DNA from: Paenibacillus mesophilus
GTDB lineage: Bacteria; Bacillota; Bacilli; Paenibacillales; NBRC-103111
Assembly (NCBI RefSeq): GCF_005938385.1
Contig: NZ_VCRA01000002.1
Span: 1 to 64,000 of the forward strand
Length of the DNA stretch: 64,000 nt
Direction of reading: 5' to 3'
Below the pieces are notes generated by a model. It did no database searches, was not told the DNA's origin, and was given only the letters and a program-made list of their open reading frames with translations. Each line of letters opens with the position of its first letter. Positions within the stretch are counted from its first letter, which is position 1. This document shows positions 63,404-64,000 of this stretch, one piece after another. The position numbers and the translations under genes are program-made.

Positions 63404-64000
63404 TTAGTGAAACCGCTCGGTCATCATTTTCCTGTAATGGCCGGGGCTTGCGCCGTACAGCGATTTGAAAAAGCGGATAAATGGAAACGGCTGTTCATAG
63501 CCGACCCGATTTGCAATTTCATGGATCGTCAAATCGGAAGTAGCCAGCAACGATTGCGCTTTTTTATACCGCTGCGATTGAATATATTGCAACGGAGAAA
63601 CGCCGAACGCCTCTTGGAACTCTTTATGGAAATGCGATGTAGAAATGAACATCAGACCGGCTAACTGAGATATAATAATTTTCTCATTCAGATGGCTTTC
63701 GATATAATCGAGAACCGGCTGGAAACGCTGAAGTTTGCTGATTTTCTCAATGCCCCCGGATTTGTAGCGAGAAAATGACATAACCAGCTCCAGCACGACG
63801 TACATAAGCTGATTCACAAGGCTGGCTGAGCGCAGAAGCTCGCCGGGATCAGACTGCGCAGCATGAACAAGCTCGTAAATTTGCGTTTGCAGCCTCCTTA
63901 CCTCGTCTCCAATGGATACGGGGGATACATAAGGAACATCGAGCAGATCGAGCAGCGGAAAATGTTCAAATACAGTGAAATTGAAATTAAGCCAGTGCGA
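63404..64000 (-). CDS. AraC-family transcriptional regulator (partial, 5' end outside window)
   Basis: The minus-strand frame is open to the window edge, giving 198 codons of the C-terminal part. Residues next to the edge (HWLNFNFTVFEHFPLLDLLD, then EVRRLQTQIYELVH) are the end of a cupin sensor and the linker. The last 100 residues are the double helix-turn-helix with TIHEIANRVGYEQPFPFIRFFK. An internal GTG at 63817 could be mistaken for the start, but the cupin-type sequence upstream shows the gene is longer. It is convergent with the fucosidase operon. Confidence 0.92.
   Translation of the reverse strand, partial: SHWLNFNFTVFEHFPLLDLLDVPYVSPVSIGDEVRRLQTQIYELVHAAQSDPGELLRSASLVNQLMYVVLELVMSFSRYKSGGIEKISKLQRFQPVLDYIESHLNEKIIISQLAGLMFISTSHFHKEFQEAFGVSPLQYIQSQRYKKAQSLLATSDLTIHEIANRVGYEQPFPFIRFFKSLYGASPGHYRKMMTERFH

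Noticed and set aside
63404..63817. Complete short AraC-type protein starting at an internal GTG
   Set aside because: The frame stays open to the window edge with clear cupin-domain sequence, so this is only the C-terminal part of a longer gene.

Overview
The window looks like chromosome from an endospore-forming Bacillota of the Paenibacillaceae (Paenibacillus/Cohnella type). Three things point there. A block from about 13.8 to 38.7 kb is largely collinear with the Bacillus subtilis yloC-recG region. The spore genes spoVM and spoVIF are present. The flanks carry the AraC-regulated sugar-uptake loci (lipoprotein LplA, permeases LplB/LplC, membrane-bound YesN-like regulators) that are typical of that family. 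Base composition is moderately GC-rich. I saw no tRNA, rRNA, insertion sequence, prophage or CRISPR array.

Region 1 (0-13.7 kb) is accessory carbohydrate catabolism. A minus-strand AraC regulator diverges from two Gfo/Idh/MocA oxidoreductases, a TIM-barrel isomerase/epimerase, a GNAT acetyltransferase and a ceramidase-fold hydrolase. A membrane-anchored AraC regulator (minus strand) then diverges from an LplA-LplB-LplC oligosaccharide importer. Two intercistronic gaps carry the same family of short palindromic repeats, each ending just before a Shine-Dalgarno sequence.

Region 2 (13.8-38.7 kb) is the housekeeping core: dapF, a bifunctional homocysteine methyltransferase/MTHF reductase, yicC, remA, gmk, rpoZ, coaBC, priA, def, fmt, rsmB, rlmN, prpC, prkC, rsgA, rpe, a small membrane protein, spoVM, rpmB (minus strand), an Asp23-family gene, fakA, degV, recG and spoVIF. 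Many of these genes overlap by about 4 bases. A 611-base gene-free gap between recG and spoVIF holds two tandem copies of an element whose hairpin stems differ by compensating base changes.

Region 3 (38.8-50.2 kb) has two sugar loci. The first is a lactonase-like amidohydrolase, an aldo/keto reductase and a large protein of unknown family. The second is an AraC regulator diverging from an orphan solute-binding lipoprotein, a GH109-like NAD-dependent glycosidase, a TIM-barrel isomerase, a PIG-L deacetylase, a Gfo/Idh dehydrogenase and an SDR. This reads as a pathway for N-acetylated or otherwise modified glycosides (inference).

Region 4 (50.3-64 kb) begins with a glyoxalase-fold gene. A long operon follows: ROK repressor, asparaginase-II family enzyme, a complete Opp/Dpp-type peptide importer, an M17 aminopeptidase, a CutC-family protein, a ROK sugar kinase and a GH29 alpha-L-fucosidase. 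The combination of peptide import, peptidase, asparaginase and fucosidase suggests use of (fuco)glycopeptides (inference). A partial AraC regulator runs off the right edge.
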